From Echinometra lucunter (taxonomy: Eukaryota > Echinodermata > Echinoidea > Camarodonta > Echinometridae), in contig CM057154.1 of NCBI GenBank assembly GCA_029962745.1, positions 29,609,763 to 29,673,762 of the forward strand: a stretch of 64,000 bases of DNA. The letters run 5' to 3'. The position numbers were made by a program, and so were the translations under genes. Positions 1 through 37,698 of the stretch are shown here, one piece after another; within the stretch, counting starts at the first letter, position 1; every line of letters begins with the position of its first letter. The notes below the pieces were generated by a model. It had not been told where the DNA came from, ran no database searches, and was given only the letters and a program-made list of their open reading frames with translations.

Positions 1-1685
1 CTGTTTAGTTTTTTAATTTCCTGCTTCCAGAAGAACTAATCTAATTTGTTAACAATACAGGGGTAAATGTTAGACATGTTTGACTGGACTCCTGATACTT
101 CTAAAGTGCAGGTATTCAGCTCAAAAAAAAAAAACCAAAAAAAAAAAACACTCCCTGTAACAATGGAGGTACTTTAAACTGTGTACAATATGCATTGTTC
201 TTACTATTGAAAGCCTCCTGTTATCGAGGCTTCAAGATCATGAAGATGAGTGATGTCTTCCTCAAGCCACGAATTACTGATCAATCTTGAAAACCTATCA
301 CAGCTATGCTAAGCCTATCACATCATGTCTACTTTGACTGTTTGTTTTTTCCATAACCCATTGTTCGCTTGAATTTCACCCAGGCCTCCTCTGCAACAGG
401 AAAGCAGATACTTATTCATGCACAGGGGTCCCGAACGACGGTTGCTAGAGCGTTATCGTTTTTACAGATCTCTCTGTGCGAATCTAAAGATAGACAGGTC
501 TGAAATGGGGGCCCGAGGAATTAGATGTTATTGTACATAATCTGTTTTGTCAGTCTTAATTTCAACGAATATGGAATATTCTAAATATTTTGAAGGTAGT
601 ATGCAATATGTTGGGCAAAGACGTGAATCGTGCAGAATGTTCAAGTACTGGAAAGGAAAGGGAAAACAACCGAAAGAATGTAACCGTGATATTCTGTGGT
701 GTTTCTTTACAATTATGTATATTTGATATTCAAACTTATGTAGGAAATACAAAGACGAAAAAAACGTTCTTGCCTTGAAGCTATCCGTTGTGTATTTTAC
801 GCATATTAGGACTGATGGGGGACGTTTCCATCATCATTTAGTTTGCAATATTGAATTATAATCGTCAAAATTTGCATTTCACAACCACTGCATGATTTTC
901 TCTCGCTTTTCGAGAAAGTAGATAATGTGTAGACAAAAATGTTATCATAATTATGAAATTTATTCATGTCAATTTTGAACTCAGAACTCATGCATGATTC
1001 AAGGGAGTTTTGTCATTAACGTGTGTAAGGCTTGTAATTCCAACCTGTAACCGAAACCATTAATACCATGGGCGGATATGTGAGAAATATCCCCTGTCCC
1101 ATTCCCAATCTTATTAGTCATCTGGTCAAAACGAATATTCCCGTGACACATGCCAAAATGAGCCTGATATGTACTTGAAATGTTAAGACAAAGGCGCCTC
1201 GAAATCACTAATATCCAAACCGAATTTGAGGGAATAGTGACATAATTATCTTGTTATTTGCTATTATTGGGTTGGCCTTTCAGAATATCATTTTGTCCAG
1301 TATATTTGTTGAGATTTACATTTTAGTTTTAATCCTACTTTCATTACTCATCTCACCAGTTTTTGCTTGTTTGGAGGCTGGTGGCAACCGTGGCATAAAT
1401 TCTTTATTGATTTTCTATTAACCTTAAACGTGAGTCCAATCAAGATTTTTACAGGTCTGAAACGATATTTGTACGTGACTGTGGCAAATTGGCACATCGT
1501 CCTTCTACTTGATAACTTTTTCTGTATACATGATATATTGTGACTGACTTGAATCTTCGTTTATATAATCAATTATTTCCTCATCGTTTTGGTTGATAAT
1601 GTGTCCAGAATTCAAGTTGATGAAGATATCGCTGTCAGCTTTTATTCCGAACACTAAGAGTAACAAGATTCTCTCTTCCCTACGC
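1..1685. repeat. Contig-end near-duplicate of gene A intron 1
   Basis: This stretch aligns end to end with 12223-13898 in the same orientation. The copies differ almost only by single-base insertions or deletions, many in homopolymers, with very few substitutions. It stops exactly where the N gap begins, at a shared TCCCTACGC, while the other copy continues. I read it as an unmerged contig overlap, an alternative haplotype end or poorly polished long-read sequence, not a biological duplication. Short open frames in it (around 528-752, 590-778 and 999-1208) have no recognisable product and are not preserved in the other copy. Confidence 0.9.
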
Positions 1686-2185
1686 NNNNNNNNNNNNNNN
1701 NNNNNNNNNNNNNNNNNNNNNNNNNNNNNNNNNNNNNNNNNNNNNNNNNNNNNNNNNNNNNNNNNNNNNNNNNNNNNNNNNNNNNNNNNNNNNNNNNNNN
1801 NNNNNNNNNNNNNNNNNNNNNNNNNNNNNNNNNNNNNNNNNNNNNNNNNNNNNNNNNNNNNNNNNNNNNNNNNNNNNNNNNNNNNNNNNNNNNNNNNNNN
1901 NNNNNNNNNNNNNNNNNNNNNNNNNNNNNNNNNNNNNNNNNNNNNNNNNNNNNNNNNNNNNNNNNNNNNNNNNNNNNNNNNNNNNNNNNNNNNNNNNNNN
2001 NNNNNNNNNNNNNNNNNNNNNNNNNNNNNNNNNNNNNNNNNNNNNNNNNNNNNNNNNNNNNNNNNNNNNNNNNNNNNNNNNNNNNNNNNNNNNNNNNNNN
2101 NNNNNNNNNNNNNNNNNNNNNNNNNNNNNNNNNNNNNNNNNNNNNNNNNNNNNNNNNNNNNNNNNNNNNNNNNNNNNNNNNNNNN
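1686..2185. other. Assembly gap of exactly 500 N
   Basis: All bases are N from 1686 to 2185. The round length suggests a fixed-size scaffolding gap whose true size is unknown. Sequence on either side should not be assumed contiguous. Confidence 0.99.
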
Positions 2186-2929
2186 ACATTTATATAGCGC
2201 TTAATACAAATGTTTCTAAGCGCTGCATATCAGTATGATCAAGTAGTGGTTTCAGTTTGTCCTAAACACGATTATAATAAGCTTGGAATAAAACAATACA
2301 ATAATAGTCTTTTATTTTACGATAAAATTCAGTTCATCTTGTTATGAGTTACAGGATTTGATTGATAATTATACATTGATTTTATCGAATTCTAATCAAA
2401 AACTTTATATTACTGAATATCTTTTATTTTTAAGTCGGATCGAAATGAAATAACGCTAATACCTTCAAAAGTTTTATATGCTTGTATCTTTGCATAATTA
2501 TAACCACTGATTCTAATTACCCTCTGAAATTTGATTTTCTTCTATCCCCCGCTCTCCATCTTTTCCATTATACTCTGTGTTCGTGTCCTTGCTGCTTTAA
2601 TCCTCTCTACGTGTTAACCCCATCTATTTCCCCTTTCTTGCCCCCTTTTTCCAAACATCGCCCTAAGTCTCTTGGAATGATTACATCATTGTGGTTACTT
2701 AGATTTTGATTAATTCCTAGATCCTTCATCACCAGAAAGATGGGTCATCGTGTCTGGATTCAAGATGGTCATTAGTTGAAACAAATAATGAAGTGAGTGA
2801 CGAATGAGCAGAAGTCCTGTCGGGGTAACATTTGATATGTCTTGAATTTTCCTGTTCCTTGTATATTTCCCAGCTCTATTTTATTGTTCTCCAGCAGTTC
2901 TACCATACAGTCCCTTCATTCCCAATATG

Positions 2930-3085
2930 TGCAATAGCTCAGTGGTAGAGTAATGCAGGTCTCGAACCTGAAGGTCCCAGTTCGAAACCAAGTCGATGAA
3001 GCCTGTGCCCTTTGTAAAGCAATAGTCTTCAATCGAAGACCTTGGTAAGGACTTAAAGTCATTGGTCCATTGCCGACAACCTACG
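2930..3085 (+). mobile_element. tRNA-derived SINE remnant
   Basis: The segment contains an A-box-like TAGCTCAGTGGTAGAG (from about 2935) and, about 35 bp later, a B-box-like AGTTCGAAACC, spaced as in a tRNA gene. The intervening arm CAGG/CCTG could pair around a 7-base loop. It has no clean acceptor stem and continues into non-tRNA sequence ending near a T-rich run, so I call a tRNA-derived SINE rather than a functional tRNA gene. A similar but more decayed unit lies at about 14495. Confidence 0.6.
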
Positions 3086-4048
3086 AGCATGTGCTTGCTT
3101 TTTTTTTTAGCTGTCAGATGTAATAAATCACCATCATCATCTTTGCAGTATATTTACTTTATTCTTTGTCTCTTTTATTTTTCTCTTTATTTTTCTATTA
3201 TTTGTTTGTTTATAAGATGTATTTATTAATTTTTTTTACCCAGGGTGGCTCATCTGGTTGTAATAACTGTAATACAAGAAAGACCTGCACTTCAACTTAA
3301 TGCATGAAATATGACAGTGTGTTAAAACAAAGATACAAACATCACAAACAAATATCATGTTCCCCTCCGTGTTTCCCAGTTTCCAATGAGTATGAGAAGA
3401 GGTGGTGGGGTATGTTTGTTGAATGACTGCAGTAGATTCCAAATAGTTCATTGTCTAGGAAAGCGGATAGTAGGCCTACATGCCACTTAATGACACTGTG
3501 ACATTGAATATTACACCTTTCGTAATGGCATTAAGTCAAACGCTCACTTTTTTCTTCCTTTTTTTTTCCTTTTTAAACCTTCCGTAAGCATGCTTCCCAT
3601 TGTTTTACGTTCACGTTATTCAAAACTGATATTTCCACTTGAAAATTTTGATATTTGCACTGTTTGTCATGTGAAATATGTGCCAGGATTATAGTGAATA
3701 AAACACCGTCCACGCCTAGCTATGATATCGAAGCTAATTAGGTTAATTGCCACGTATTAATTACTGGAATATGAGACAGTAATAATACTCGAGTTAATCA
3801 CAATAGTACGGATACATGATGACCACACAATCTATTAATACTCTTTCCTTCTATCAACTTTTGGTCATTTGAAGTTCACAAACATAATAGCATCATAATC
3901 ATGTTAAATTTTTTTTGGTGAGTTCAGTTTTACTACTGAACATGCTTTAATAGGCAAAATTCAAACAGTATACTATTTGTGCACATTAAGAGCCATCCAC
4001 ATTCTTAGTTTTCCCCGTCCTTATCAATGTCAGGTCGAGCAGTTCACA

Positions 4049-4168
4049 TGTTCACGAAACCGTCACAAGTCTAAGTTCATGGACATCCCATTGAAACGCG
4101 TGTTAATTCTACGACACGCGTTTCAATGGGATGTCCAAGAAGTTAGACTTATGACCGTTTCGTGAAAC
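4049..4168. repeat. Long hairpin / palindromic element
   Basis: 4081-4103 and 4114-4136 are perfect 23-bp inverted copies separated by a 10-base loop. The pairing extends outward imperfectly (about 4051-4080 against 4137-4164), giving arms of about 50 bp. This is typical of a short snap-back MITE or the relic of an inverted duplication. I see no coding role and no clear target-site duplication. Confidence 0.8.
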
Positions 4169-6623
4169 GCAGCCATAGTCTTTGATATCGAAATATCCTT
4201 CCAAGATATAATTGATGCGCGGCCTATGTTGTAGGTTCTAACTAACTTTAAAGAAACTATATATTTGAAAAGTTGCAATCAGGAAATTGAATGGACTACA
4301 TGGGAAACTAGGTGCATTAGTATGGTTTGGGCTTCAAAGTTTCATTAGACGGGACAAAGTGGGACGGATGTTCTGAGGGGAAATCCATCATCAATGATAG
4401 TAAGCCAAATGGAAGAAGTCTACGGAGTGACATCATTCACCGAATTCATTTTGCAAAGGGTATACAGTGACATATTCAAAGGTGCAATATAGTGACAATT
4501 AGGTTGAGTATGGCGAGGGGTGGGCGACGCGCCTGGGGCGGGCGCTCGTTATATCCAAGTAAGAGCTCTCCATTCGTCACCTTTCCGAGACTTTAGAATT
4601 TTTTGTTACCTGTGGTAACATCAATGCTATAAACCAGGTGTCAAGAGAGATAGGGGCCATAAAGCAGAAAATAATCCGAAAACAATTTATCAGTATAGAT
4701 TCTGAAAATCCCTAAAAAGAATATCTAACTCAAAGGCATAACTTATTCAAATATAGCAAATACTATGTTTACATTATGTTGATGCAGCCAAAATCTTATT
4801 TAGTTCTTGGTACTATCATTTCAAAATTTTCGGAAAGAGAAATTTCACTATGTATATCTAAGAATTAAAAAAAAAAATCATTTTCAGGCATGACAGCAGT
4901 GAGTCTGACTTCGGTCTATTTGAACCAATAATATCATTGATAAGGCCCCCCTGACCTATTACACTAGATGATAGAATATTCAGAACAATTCAGATTACTT
5001 TCTCTTACTTTTTGTATTTTTTTTCCGTAAATTGTAAAGTTCATTTGGAGAGCTGAAAGGAAGAAATTCAATCGTACCTTTAATGATTGACCTCGTTAAA
5101 GATGTCCTTTTTGTTTTTTGAGTCAGCCGTGTCACCTCAAGGTTTCTTTTATACATTACTCTCCTCTACGTGGCTTGCCAAGTGTTCTGGCTGCACTTTT
5201 ATGTCCAGGGTAGCTCCAAGAAATTACCTGGCTTTGCCAACTCAGAAGATTCCTAGCTCATCATGAAGTGTCATAGAGGTCTACTTGAAATGAATAGAAT
5301 GGTAAGGTAGTTATAAAATCCTTTATTTGCTCAACGCTCTGATGATTATATTCCCTCCAGAAAAATGTGATAAGGGGAGTAAATAATTCTTTATGGGAAA
5401 CTTACGATTATTTAATTAAAGTAAAAGATCTCGTTTTACCATATCATCAAGGCTACCTCCGAAGTATTTTTTTAATTTGAAAATTATAATGAATTCAAGC
5501 GAAATAGTAATGGTAGTCATAATGATCAACTAAGCAAATAAAAGAAATTTGTAGTTAATTTTCAAAGTCAGAGTTTGAAAGCAGTTGGATCGCCAAGCGT
5601 ATATATCCCTTACTCTTATATTTATTTTCAGGCCTTAACAGGGTGGACTTACAAACGAGTTTTCGCTCTGTTTTTTAAATCAAAAAAGGTTGACAATGAT
5701 AACAATGCATTTCCTGCATGCAATGACTCCATCTATTTTTTGGAGTAACATCACTTAGCCAAGCTAATATCCAATAAAGCTAAATGTGAGACTATATTTA
5801 CGGTTCGAATCGAGTCAATTTTAGTTAGAGTAATCATAATTTGTCGATGCCGTCCAACCTATGTCTTGACCTCATGTTCAGGATCACGGTGACCCCAAGA
5901 ACATTGAAGAGCCTCGATTCTCTGGAGATCAATTGGAGAACAATGCTGCGATAACTATTCGTTAATGGGTCTCTAAAACAATGACTATTGTACGAATGCG
6001 TCACCTGCGCAATGGGCATTATTCTTGGAATATAAGCCCCCTTTAGGTAAACTTATGACTAATGCAGAGAAGATCGGATGTAGAAAATAGTATCTAGGGA
6101 TATATGAATCAGCATATTCTCTTGAAATAGCATGTTTAATGATTCAGTCAACATAGTTGATTGTGAGTCTGACTGATTTTGTAACATGTCGAATTGTGAG
6201 AAGTTGTAAGTATAATGGCACCCCATTTCATATGCAATTATGCATGCCTTCAAAATGAGGCATTTTTATCCCCCCCCCTCCGATGGAACTAATGGGGTAC
6301 AGCTAAAATGTCAACGTGCGTTTTGAAAATAAGAGATGGAGTCTTTTTTTTTTCAAAAAAATAGAAAAAGAAAAGCGAATAGATGGAATTAGACGGAATG
6401 ATGATATTGATTTGAGGAATTCAGTAGACACAAAAATATATCTAATATTTGCTGGATTTGGCAAGTTTTATGAATAGGAGAGGCTACATTTCATATGTTT
6501 TCATAGTTTGTAAATACCTTTACAAGCCTAAATCAGTATTACTTATGTACCATGAACAGAGCTTATCGGAGCTTTAAGCATATTTAAAAAACGAATACGA
6601 GGGAATGGTTGACGTGTATTACA

Positions 6624-6760
6624 AAAATTCAGATTCAGATTCAGATGGATTTATTGGTCCATTAAGGAAATTCGTTTTGGTGGCATTACATTCAAATATA
6701 CAACATCAGAAAATGATATACAAACAATACATAATACATACAAAGTTGCAATTTTACAGT
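6624..6760 (-). mobile_element. LINE-type 3' end with hexamer tail
   Basis: Read on the minus strand, the segment ends with a polyadenylation-like AATAAA followed by repeats of TCTGAA, the microsatellite-style tail of many CR1/L2/RTE-type non-LTR retrotransposons. A comparable ending, with a different hexamer, terminates the clearer LINE fragment at 23270-23902. No reverse-transcriptase reading frame is left here. The 5' limit is uncertain. Confidence 0.4.
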
Positions 6761-9234
6761 AACATGGTCATACGGAGACGTGGCGTCAATTCAGAGTATG
6801 ATATGAATATATGAATAAACTTACAATAATGATCAAATAAGAGGGATTCGAATTAATTTGTGAGATAGTAAAATGAATTAGTTTTGGTCTTGAAAATATA
6901 ATGGCATAAATCAAGATTTTAGAATAACACAGGATAAAGTAGGAGGACGTGTTCAAGGGTGCAGACATATATTATCATAATAACTATTGGACATGAAACA
7001 AAAGGCATTTTACTGCAACAGGGTGATATTCCACAGTATCCACAACGACGAATTATTTTTTTATCTTACAAATGCATCATTTATTGAACTGGGTTTTTTA
7101 CGATGCCAAAAACTAATCAAAATGTGTTGCTTTTTTCTATCATGTCTCTGCGTCAAATTAGTAGGTAGTCGTGCACAACTGATGCATAATATGGCATAAT
7201 TGGGAGAGCCGAAGCCTTAATATTTCTGTCAACACCTAGTTACGGCGAATACTATACATATCCTTACAATTATGATCTTATTCAGAGGGAAATTGCCTAG
7301 CACTTCAATCAACGCTATTTTTTTTTTTGCGAAGAGTGTAAACTTTTGGTCATCATAATTTGAAACTCAATACTTAAAAGTTCATTGATAATCAATTCTT
7401 AATAGTTCATTTCAGATTACAGCTGAAACCATGAAAACCAGAACTGTATCAAATTTCCACAGGGAATAGATTTAATTTCACGTATGAGTTGAGGAAACTC
7501 TATACATATTGGTCGATTTTCTGTTGTTGTGTAATCTCTGCCTATGTGGTAATGATATTACGATAATGTCAAGATTTTAAAGATAACGTATAACTTATGC
7601 TTTAAAAATATCAAGCTATTGTCAAAGCAAATTTACAATAAGGTTAATTTTTATCTGGATTATGCTAGAGTAAGATCTAAAGATATCTTTAAAGCGAAAC
7701 TAAGGGAGTTTGGGTTATCATACAAAAATGCACGTGTCGAAGTTTGATACGATCATAAACACTATTAAGCCCATTTTTTGTCTCATTTCCATAAGTAAGC
7801 ATGAATGATCTGTGCGTTGCTCCAAAACAAAGCACTTATTCATCAAAATAATCACTTACAAATGTCTTAAAGATCATCCGGCTTCTACGAATATCCTCAT
7901 GGATTTTTGAAAGTATGATCATACATTGGATGCATAAAATCCTTAATCAGTCACAAATACCACTCTAACGAAAGACGACCGACATGCTATATCCAGAACG
8001 CTATTTGCCACAAAATTGTCAAATAGCGCCTTCAATAATGGTGTCATAATATACATGTTGTTATATTAAGGATTATAGTGTAGGTGAGAGGGAGTCTGAA
8101 TTACGGCTTTCATTAAAGTAGATTAAAGTATACTGCAATTTGAAATCTGAAATTACATTTAAATTAAATAATTATGGACCTAGAGACAGGGCTGATTGTA
8201 ACAGGTGCAAAATAACTTACAAAGATTAAGCCCCTTATACTGTAGACTACAGGTGCATTGCAAAGGCACACGTAATGGGTTCATGACTTGCATGCTGAAA
8301 CCTTGGAGTTAGAGGTCTCATCTAATATTTTGACATGGTCACAAACTAATTAAAGCTACTTTCAGTTTGTATGAGAAAGTTTTAAAAAATTGTTCCTCCA
8401 AGGTTTTTTTTTAGAAGAATAATGTAAGTTAAGTTTTTTTTTTATTTTTTTTTTATAAAGGAATAATCATAACTGACTCAATAAAATATCGGTAACGGTG
8501 TATATAAGTTTAAAGGGACGTTAGAAAAAATCTCAGGGCTGAACATTTTTTTTTTCTTATCTTTTGGATTAATTTATTCATCATTGCATAAGGATGTGTA
8601 CAAGGGGTTTCTTTAAGTCAAACCGAAAATCGAAGTGGGCCTGTTGGTAAATCTTGAGTGATATATAAAATTATGAGGACTGTATGGGTGTACGTTGATT
8701 GACTCTGAGCTGCTTTTTGTATACAGAAGCTTATATTTTTTTCTGTTCGAAAGTAGTTTACACAGCAGCTTCCTCTGTTGCGGCGTAAAATTACGTTTCC
8801 CTGAAGCAAGAAGTTTTTTTTTTCAGTTATCTCTATTTATCTACATTAGGATACACTGCACAACCAATATTTCTTTAGTCGATCTGTCTCTTCATTATCA
8901 TTGAAGACTTTGAAGCTAGGACGTGATATTCGTGTGCAAAAATCGGAGGTTACACAGCCACTAGTCAGGCAAATATACGCATGCATGCATGTACAGGAAA
9001 GTGAGTCAGTGTCGAGAGCGCGCGGATTCCCGCAAGCCGGTATCTTCTTTTTTTTATTATTATTAATCGATCACATTTCGAGTCACTGGTGCTGCAGTCC
9101 CTCGTTCCAGTAAGAAGGGAGAACGATCTCTCTCCCTCATTGAACTCAACCATCTGTTTAGACATCAAAGTGGCACCACAGGAAGAGAACGGTCCTTAAA
9201 ATCGAATTTCATAGAGCTGCGTTGCATCTCGTAA

Positions 9235-9243
9235 TTTATATAC
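9235..9243 (+). promoter_or_regulatory. Possible TATA-like box upstream of gene A
   Basis: TTTATATAC lies about 160 bp before the gene A start codon, a reasonable place for a core promoter if the 5' UTR is short. TATA-like strings are common in this AT-rich DNA and no transcript data are available, so this is weak. Confidence 0.2.
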
Positions 9244-9402
9244 ACATGCTAGGGACAAATTTTTATCGTTTTCCCGCCGCTTTAAATCTCTTCTGCCCAT
9301 CGTACAAGTCGCCTGCCACTTGTCGCCATCGTAAACAGGAATATTTTCCTGATATCAAGGGAATTCCTTGACGATAATTTTGTCTAGTCGACTTCCCCGA
9401 CA

Positions 9403-33659
<24,257 letters not shown>

Positions 33660-34955
33660 TGTCACCTGATATTTCTTCAAACAAAGCTTTACACGATTAA
33701 TAATGTCATATGATTATTGATTGCTTGAATTCTATTCAGTATATGATGTTTCAGCAATGCAAGAAATGATGTTTCACTTAACAAGTTGCTTTTGAAATGT
33801 TGACCTCTTTAAAATGCTTTTGAAATGTTGACCACTTTAAAATGGAAAAATCATGAATGATGATTGTTCCAAGGCTGTATTGTCTTTACCCTCGCCAACT
33901 GCTATGATGAAATTCCTAAATGGAGAAACATATACGTGATGATTTCTTGTACTTTCATTATCATGCTATGTCTTTCATACATCGTTCTTTCAAAAACACA
34001 CTTCTAAAGAACTGACAAGCCTCCATGGATTTTTTTTTCTCTTGTGGAGTTCACTATTTAAAGAAAAAATGCTATCAGTCTTCCAGTAAAGTGGGCCGTG
34101 TGGTTAAAAATCCCTATCATGTCTATCTCAACCGAATGAATAATTTCAGTGTTATGTGAACTTGTAGCATCATGATCAAAATGTAATATTGGATATATCA
34201 AGCTCTCAAAGCTAATGAAGCCCACGTGAATAAGGTAATTATTTAATAGATTCCACTTATCAAAGAAAAAACGCAATGCTTGTTTGCCACACACTGACTA
34301 AATGCGATTTTTTTTTTCAAGTAGATGACAAACGTGTTGTGAATAGAATCATATCCAACTCTATTTATTATTGTGTAACAGTTATATTTTGTCATTTGTA
34401 GATGAAATGTTTCGGACAAAACCCATTTTTTAGATATATCGCTTAGATACTTATCATGTATATCGATGCCGCATTATTTTGTGTAAATTTACCATGCAAA
34501 GCTTACGCGACTGGTCATATCATCATTCGAATCATGTGCATTATTTGCAATTCATTTATGACAGTACTTCAAAGAATACATGATTATATAACAAATATGT
34601 CAAACATATTGATAAAGAAAAGCAGATTTTGCTTTTTCAACAGTATTTATCTTCTGTATTTTCAGGTTGTAAATATTTAGCAATTTACTACAGGAATGAC
34701 AACGATGTTAAAAATTGAAAAGTGGCTATACCCTGCAAATGCTCAATGCTGTAAAAGGCTGTAATTAAAGACTAAGATAAATAAATGATTATGTTATAAT
34801 ATAAACGAAAAGGCAACGGCAAGCTTATAATTATTATGACGTGCATTTGGAATTGTATGTGAAAAAAGGTGTGATTTCCTTGTACCATATATGTAATGTA
34901 TACATATCTGTCTTTCAACCAATTATTGCAATAAAGATGTGCTTATATCCACCGA
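33660..34955 (+). other. Gene A 3' UTR region
   Basis: AT-rich non-coding sequence follows the stop. It has a 29-bp tandem duplication (33786-33843, TGCTTTTGAAATGTTGACC units) and two AATAAA signals at 34780-34785 and 34930-34935. The second is followed within about 50 bp by a T-rich stretch and is the better cleavage candidate. The exact 3' end is not determinable from sequence alone. Confidence 0.5.
34930..34935 (+). terminator. Candidate polyadenylation signal of gene A
   Basis: AATAAA about 1.27 kb after the stop codon, with a T-rich run downstream (34988-35000). An earlier AATAAA at 34780-34785 is the alternative. Confidence 0.45.
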
Positions 34956-35519
34956 CTTCTGTCATTTCACAGTTTCCTGTTTCTGTTTTTTTTTTTTAAA
35001 TCATGACTTGTCTATAAAGCTACGATCATTATGGTGTGGGGTATTTGATACATGGGTATCATGTCAAAACAGATTTCTAATTCCCCCCCCCCCCCCTTGA
35101 AACTCCCGATTGAAGTTTATTCAATAAATAAACCACCCTCGTTTCAGTAGAAAACTGGCACTCGCTTTGATTGTGTCGACATAATTGTGCCGACAAAATA
35201 AAGATTTCTTGCAAGAAGTAAAACGAAAGAGTAGGCCTATTTTTAAGTGGTGCTTACGAGTGATAACATTCTTTTCCTCTGGAAAGTATGAAGGCTTCTC
35301 GGGCAATCTAATAAATTGAAGAAAAAATATTGACGTCATCCTGTACGTCCTGTGTTTATTCCGAGCGGATGAATTCAATACCCAAATATTCTGCATATAC
35401 ATAAACATATACTGCTTGGCCTAATTCATTCACATGATAAGAAAGAATGAAATACTGTGTGTTTTTTGCTGTATCACGGCATAGAGTACTGTAGATCTCA
35501 GAATGAAACTGTGAGGAAA

Positions 35520-35791
35520 CATGGGCGTCGATTGGGGGGGGGGGGGAGACGGACATGTCCCCCTATTTTGAGGGTGGGGAACACAACAGGGTATTCCCCC
35601 CAAAGTTTTAAGCTGAGAATCTTTTTTGTTTGTTTGTTTGCTTGTCAGATATTTTGTGTATGCCCCCCTCCCAGTCTTAAATTCAGGCCCTTTGTGCGGG
35701 TGTGTGTCTGTGTTTGTATGTCCCCAAAGAATTTTATGTCCTCCCAAAAATCTTTGAGAGTGCCCCCCCCCCACAACAGATTGACGCCCCT
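35520..35791. mobile_element. Possible hAT-like element with GGGGCGTCRATY ends
   Basis: The left end CATGGGCGTCGATTGGGG and the right end CCCCACAACAGATTGACGCCCCTG are imperfect inverted termini about 270 bp apart. The interior is low-complexity, with poly-G, poly-C and GTTT repeats. The CA-GGGGCG termini resemble hAT-type ends. The flanks (TGAGGAAA and TGAGAGGT) share only the first four bases, so target duplication is not established. Confidence 0.5.
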
Positions 35792-36345
35792 GTGAGAGGT
35801 GCAGACAGCCTTTGGAAACTTTGAGAATTTTGACTCTACCCTCTAATCTTCAACTCAGTCGCCTTGGTAACTACGTACGGCTTGCTGACGTCATTAACCC
35901 CTCGACTCCTTTCTCTCCAAAAGAAAGTTTCAGGGATTTAGAAGGGGGTAAAAACAAAGCTATACAGCAAAATCACAAGGGCAATTATGAAAGAAGAACA
36001 TGTCTATAAATGGCACGGGAAACTTCTAAAAATTACCCGAGAAGGATATACAGCGATGAGTGTGCAGCAACAACATGACGGTCGTATCCAGGATGTGACG
36101 TCACTCAAAATGGCTCCCCCAATACGGCGACTGTCATATGTCATAGGGATGGTAACTGAATACTGAAAGTAATCGAAGTCAAGGTATGATATTTTACTTA
36201 TTAGAAAATAAACCGACAATTAAATTTCAATCATTTCATGGGAGGAATTTATTGTATATCAAATTTGAAGGTCATTTAAAATAGACCGAGCTTATAAGAC
36301 ATTGAAGTATCAATTTTAGCAGATCATATTACGTCTGGTTTCTTA

Positions 36346-36535
36346 CCCCCCCCCCAAAAAAAAAAAAAACCCTACCCAATTGCTTATCTGAGTTAGTATC
36401 TCTCCACATGGGCGGAAATTCTGAATGACCAGAGACACCCCCTCCCCGCCCACACACACACACACCCTACTCTCCCACCCCTCCCTCCCGGCAAACACAC
36501 CCTCACCCTCCCCCCCCCCCCACACACACACGCAT
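36346..36535. repeat. C/A-rich low-complexity tract
   Basis: A poly-C run joined to poly-A (36347-36371) is followed by CACACA and CCCTCC/CCCACC runs to about 36535. Glycine-rich frames on the opposite strand are artefacts of this composition. Confidence 0.85.
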
Positions 36536-37027
36536 ACAAGTTTTTGATAAAAATTCTCAGTAGACCGACAGCCCATAAGACAGAAAACATTGCACCATGA
36601 AGCCTCAAGACAGCTGCTATATTGTCATAAGGCAAGTAAGCAAAAATGATCTTGTCGGTTTCAAAAGCTGTAACTACCCACTAAAAGTTGGTATGGATAA
36701 ATGAAATTTTGAATTTTAAGAATTTTATGGTACTAGTACATTCAGACAGAAACAATATACGTTTCATTCACCTTGACCATGCTGACCTTCTACAGAGATA
36801 ACAGGGTATACTCTCGTTTGGGATTCATCCATTATTTAATAAGAAAGGTATTGATGTCATTCGCTGAAGGTTATAACAAGAAGGTCGGGAGCCCTTTCGT
36901 ACCTGTAGCACTGTTTATTGGAGAGTACACAGGAGCCCAGCCCAGAGAGGCACGCCCCTCCCCCACAAACAAAATCGAATAGAAAAAAACCACAGAAAAT
37001 AGACAACAGAAGACAGAGAGGGATGGA

Positions 37028-37082
37028 GAGAAGGGGGGGGGGGAGAGGGGGAGGGGGAGGGGGGAGGGGGGAGGGGGAGGAC
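37028..37082. repeat. (GGGGGA)n purine tract
   Basis: Repeated GGGGGA/GGGGGGA units form a pure purine strand of about 55 bp. Pro/Ser-rich frames on the other strand are artefacts. Confidence 0.9.
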
Positions 37083-37698
37083 GAGAAAAGAAAATGATAG
37101 GACCCCCACCTCTTTTTCCAATGATCCTGGTGCCCCTTAATGGATGGATCAACGCTACGCCACATACTATTCGTGGTGGTTTGCCAGTACAGTTGGCGTT
37201 TGTTGCGCGAATATGATTGTTTCCTGCCTTGGGCTTTGCTTTATTTTTCTAAACCGATTATGATAATTATTCTTAACGATGAATTTGCCAAGCTTTGATT
37301 AATAAGAAAGTAAATTATCACCCAAATCATATTAGCCAGTCACGTTCAGGTAAAAATGTCGATATCGGCATGATGCGTGCAGCCACAAATGTCATCACGG
37401 ATACAAGAATATGAAATAGTTGTCACAACAATAAATTTGGGGAGAGGGAGGGGGTAATCCTACTTTATGATACAATTAAGAGTTTTTCTCCCAAACTTTT
37501 CACAGGTAACACATTGAAATTTTCACTACTATTGGCCAGCTTTGTACTTTCGATTCAAGCAATTCGCAAGTGGGCGGAATTGTGACACCTCGCATTTTCG
37601 ATCCGCAAATTTTAGATTGTCCGAACCTTTTAGACAAAATCACCAAAATGGTTGACTCTGACAACTTTTTTTTTATTCGTGTTCTATTTCATTCCTTA

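Larger units (their letters stand above)
2186..9402. other. Intergenic region upstream of gene A, no gene recognised
   Basis: No frame here encodes a recognisable domain; the open frames are under about 115 codons and look random. What can be seen: a short repeat-like stretch with paired AGCGCT motifs at 2186-2235, a tRNA-derived SINE remnant near 2930, a strong hairpin at 4049-4168, a LINE-type 3' end near 6625, homopolymer runs, and the likely gene A promoter in the last few hundred bases. Confidence 0.6.

Noticed and set aside
1593..2204. Long open frames on both strands
   Set aside because: They consist of the 500-N gap translated as X.
2932..3001. Possible functional tRNA gene
   Set aside because: A- and B-box-like motifs are present, but there is no paired acceptor stem and the sequence continues as a SINE body.
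36857..37165. Pro/Ser-rich frames on the minus strand
   Set aside because: Produced by the GGGGGA purine tract.
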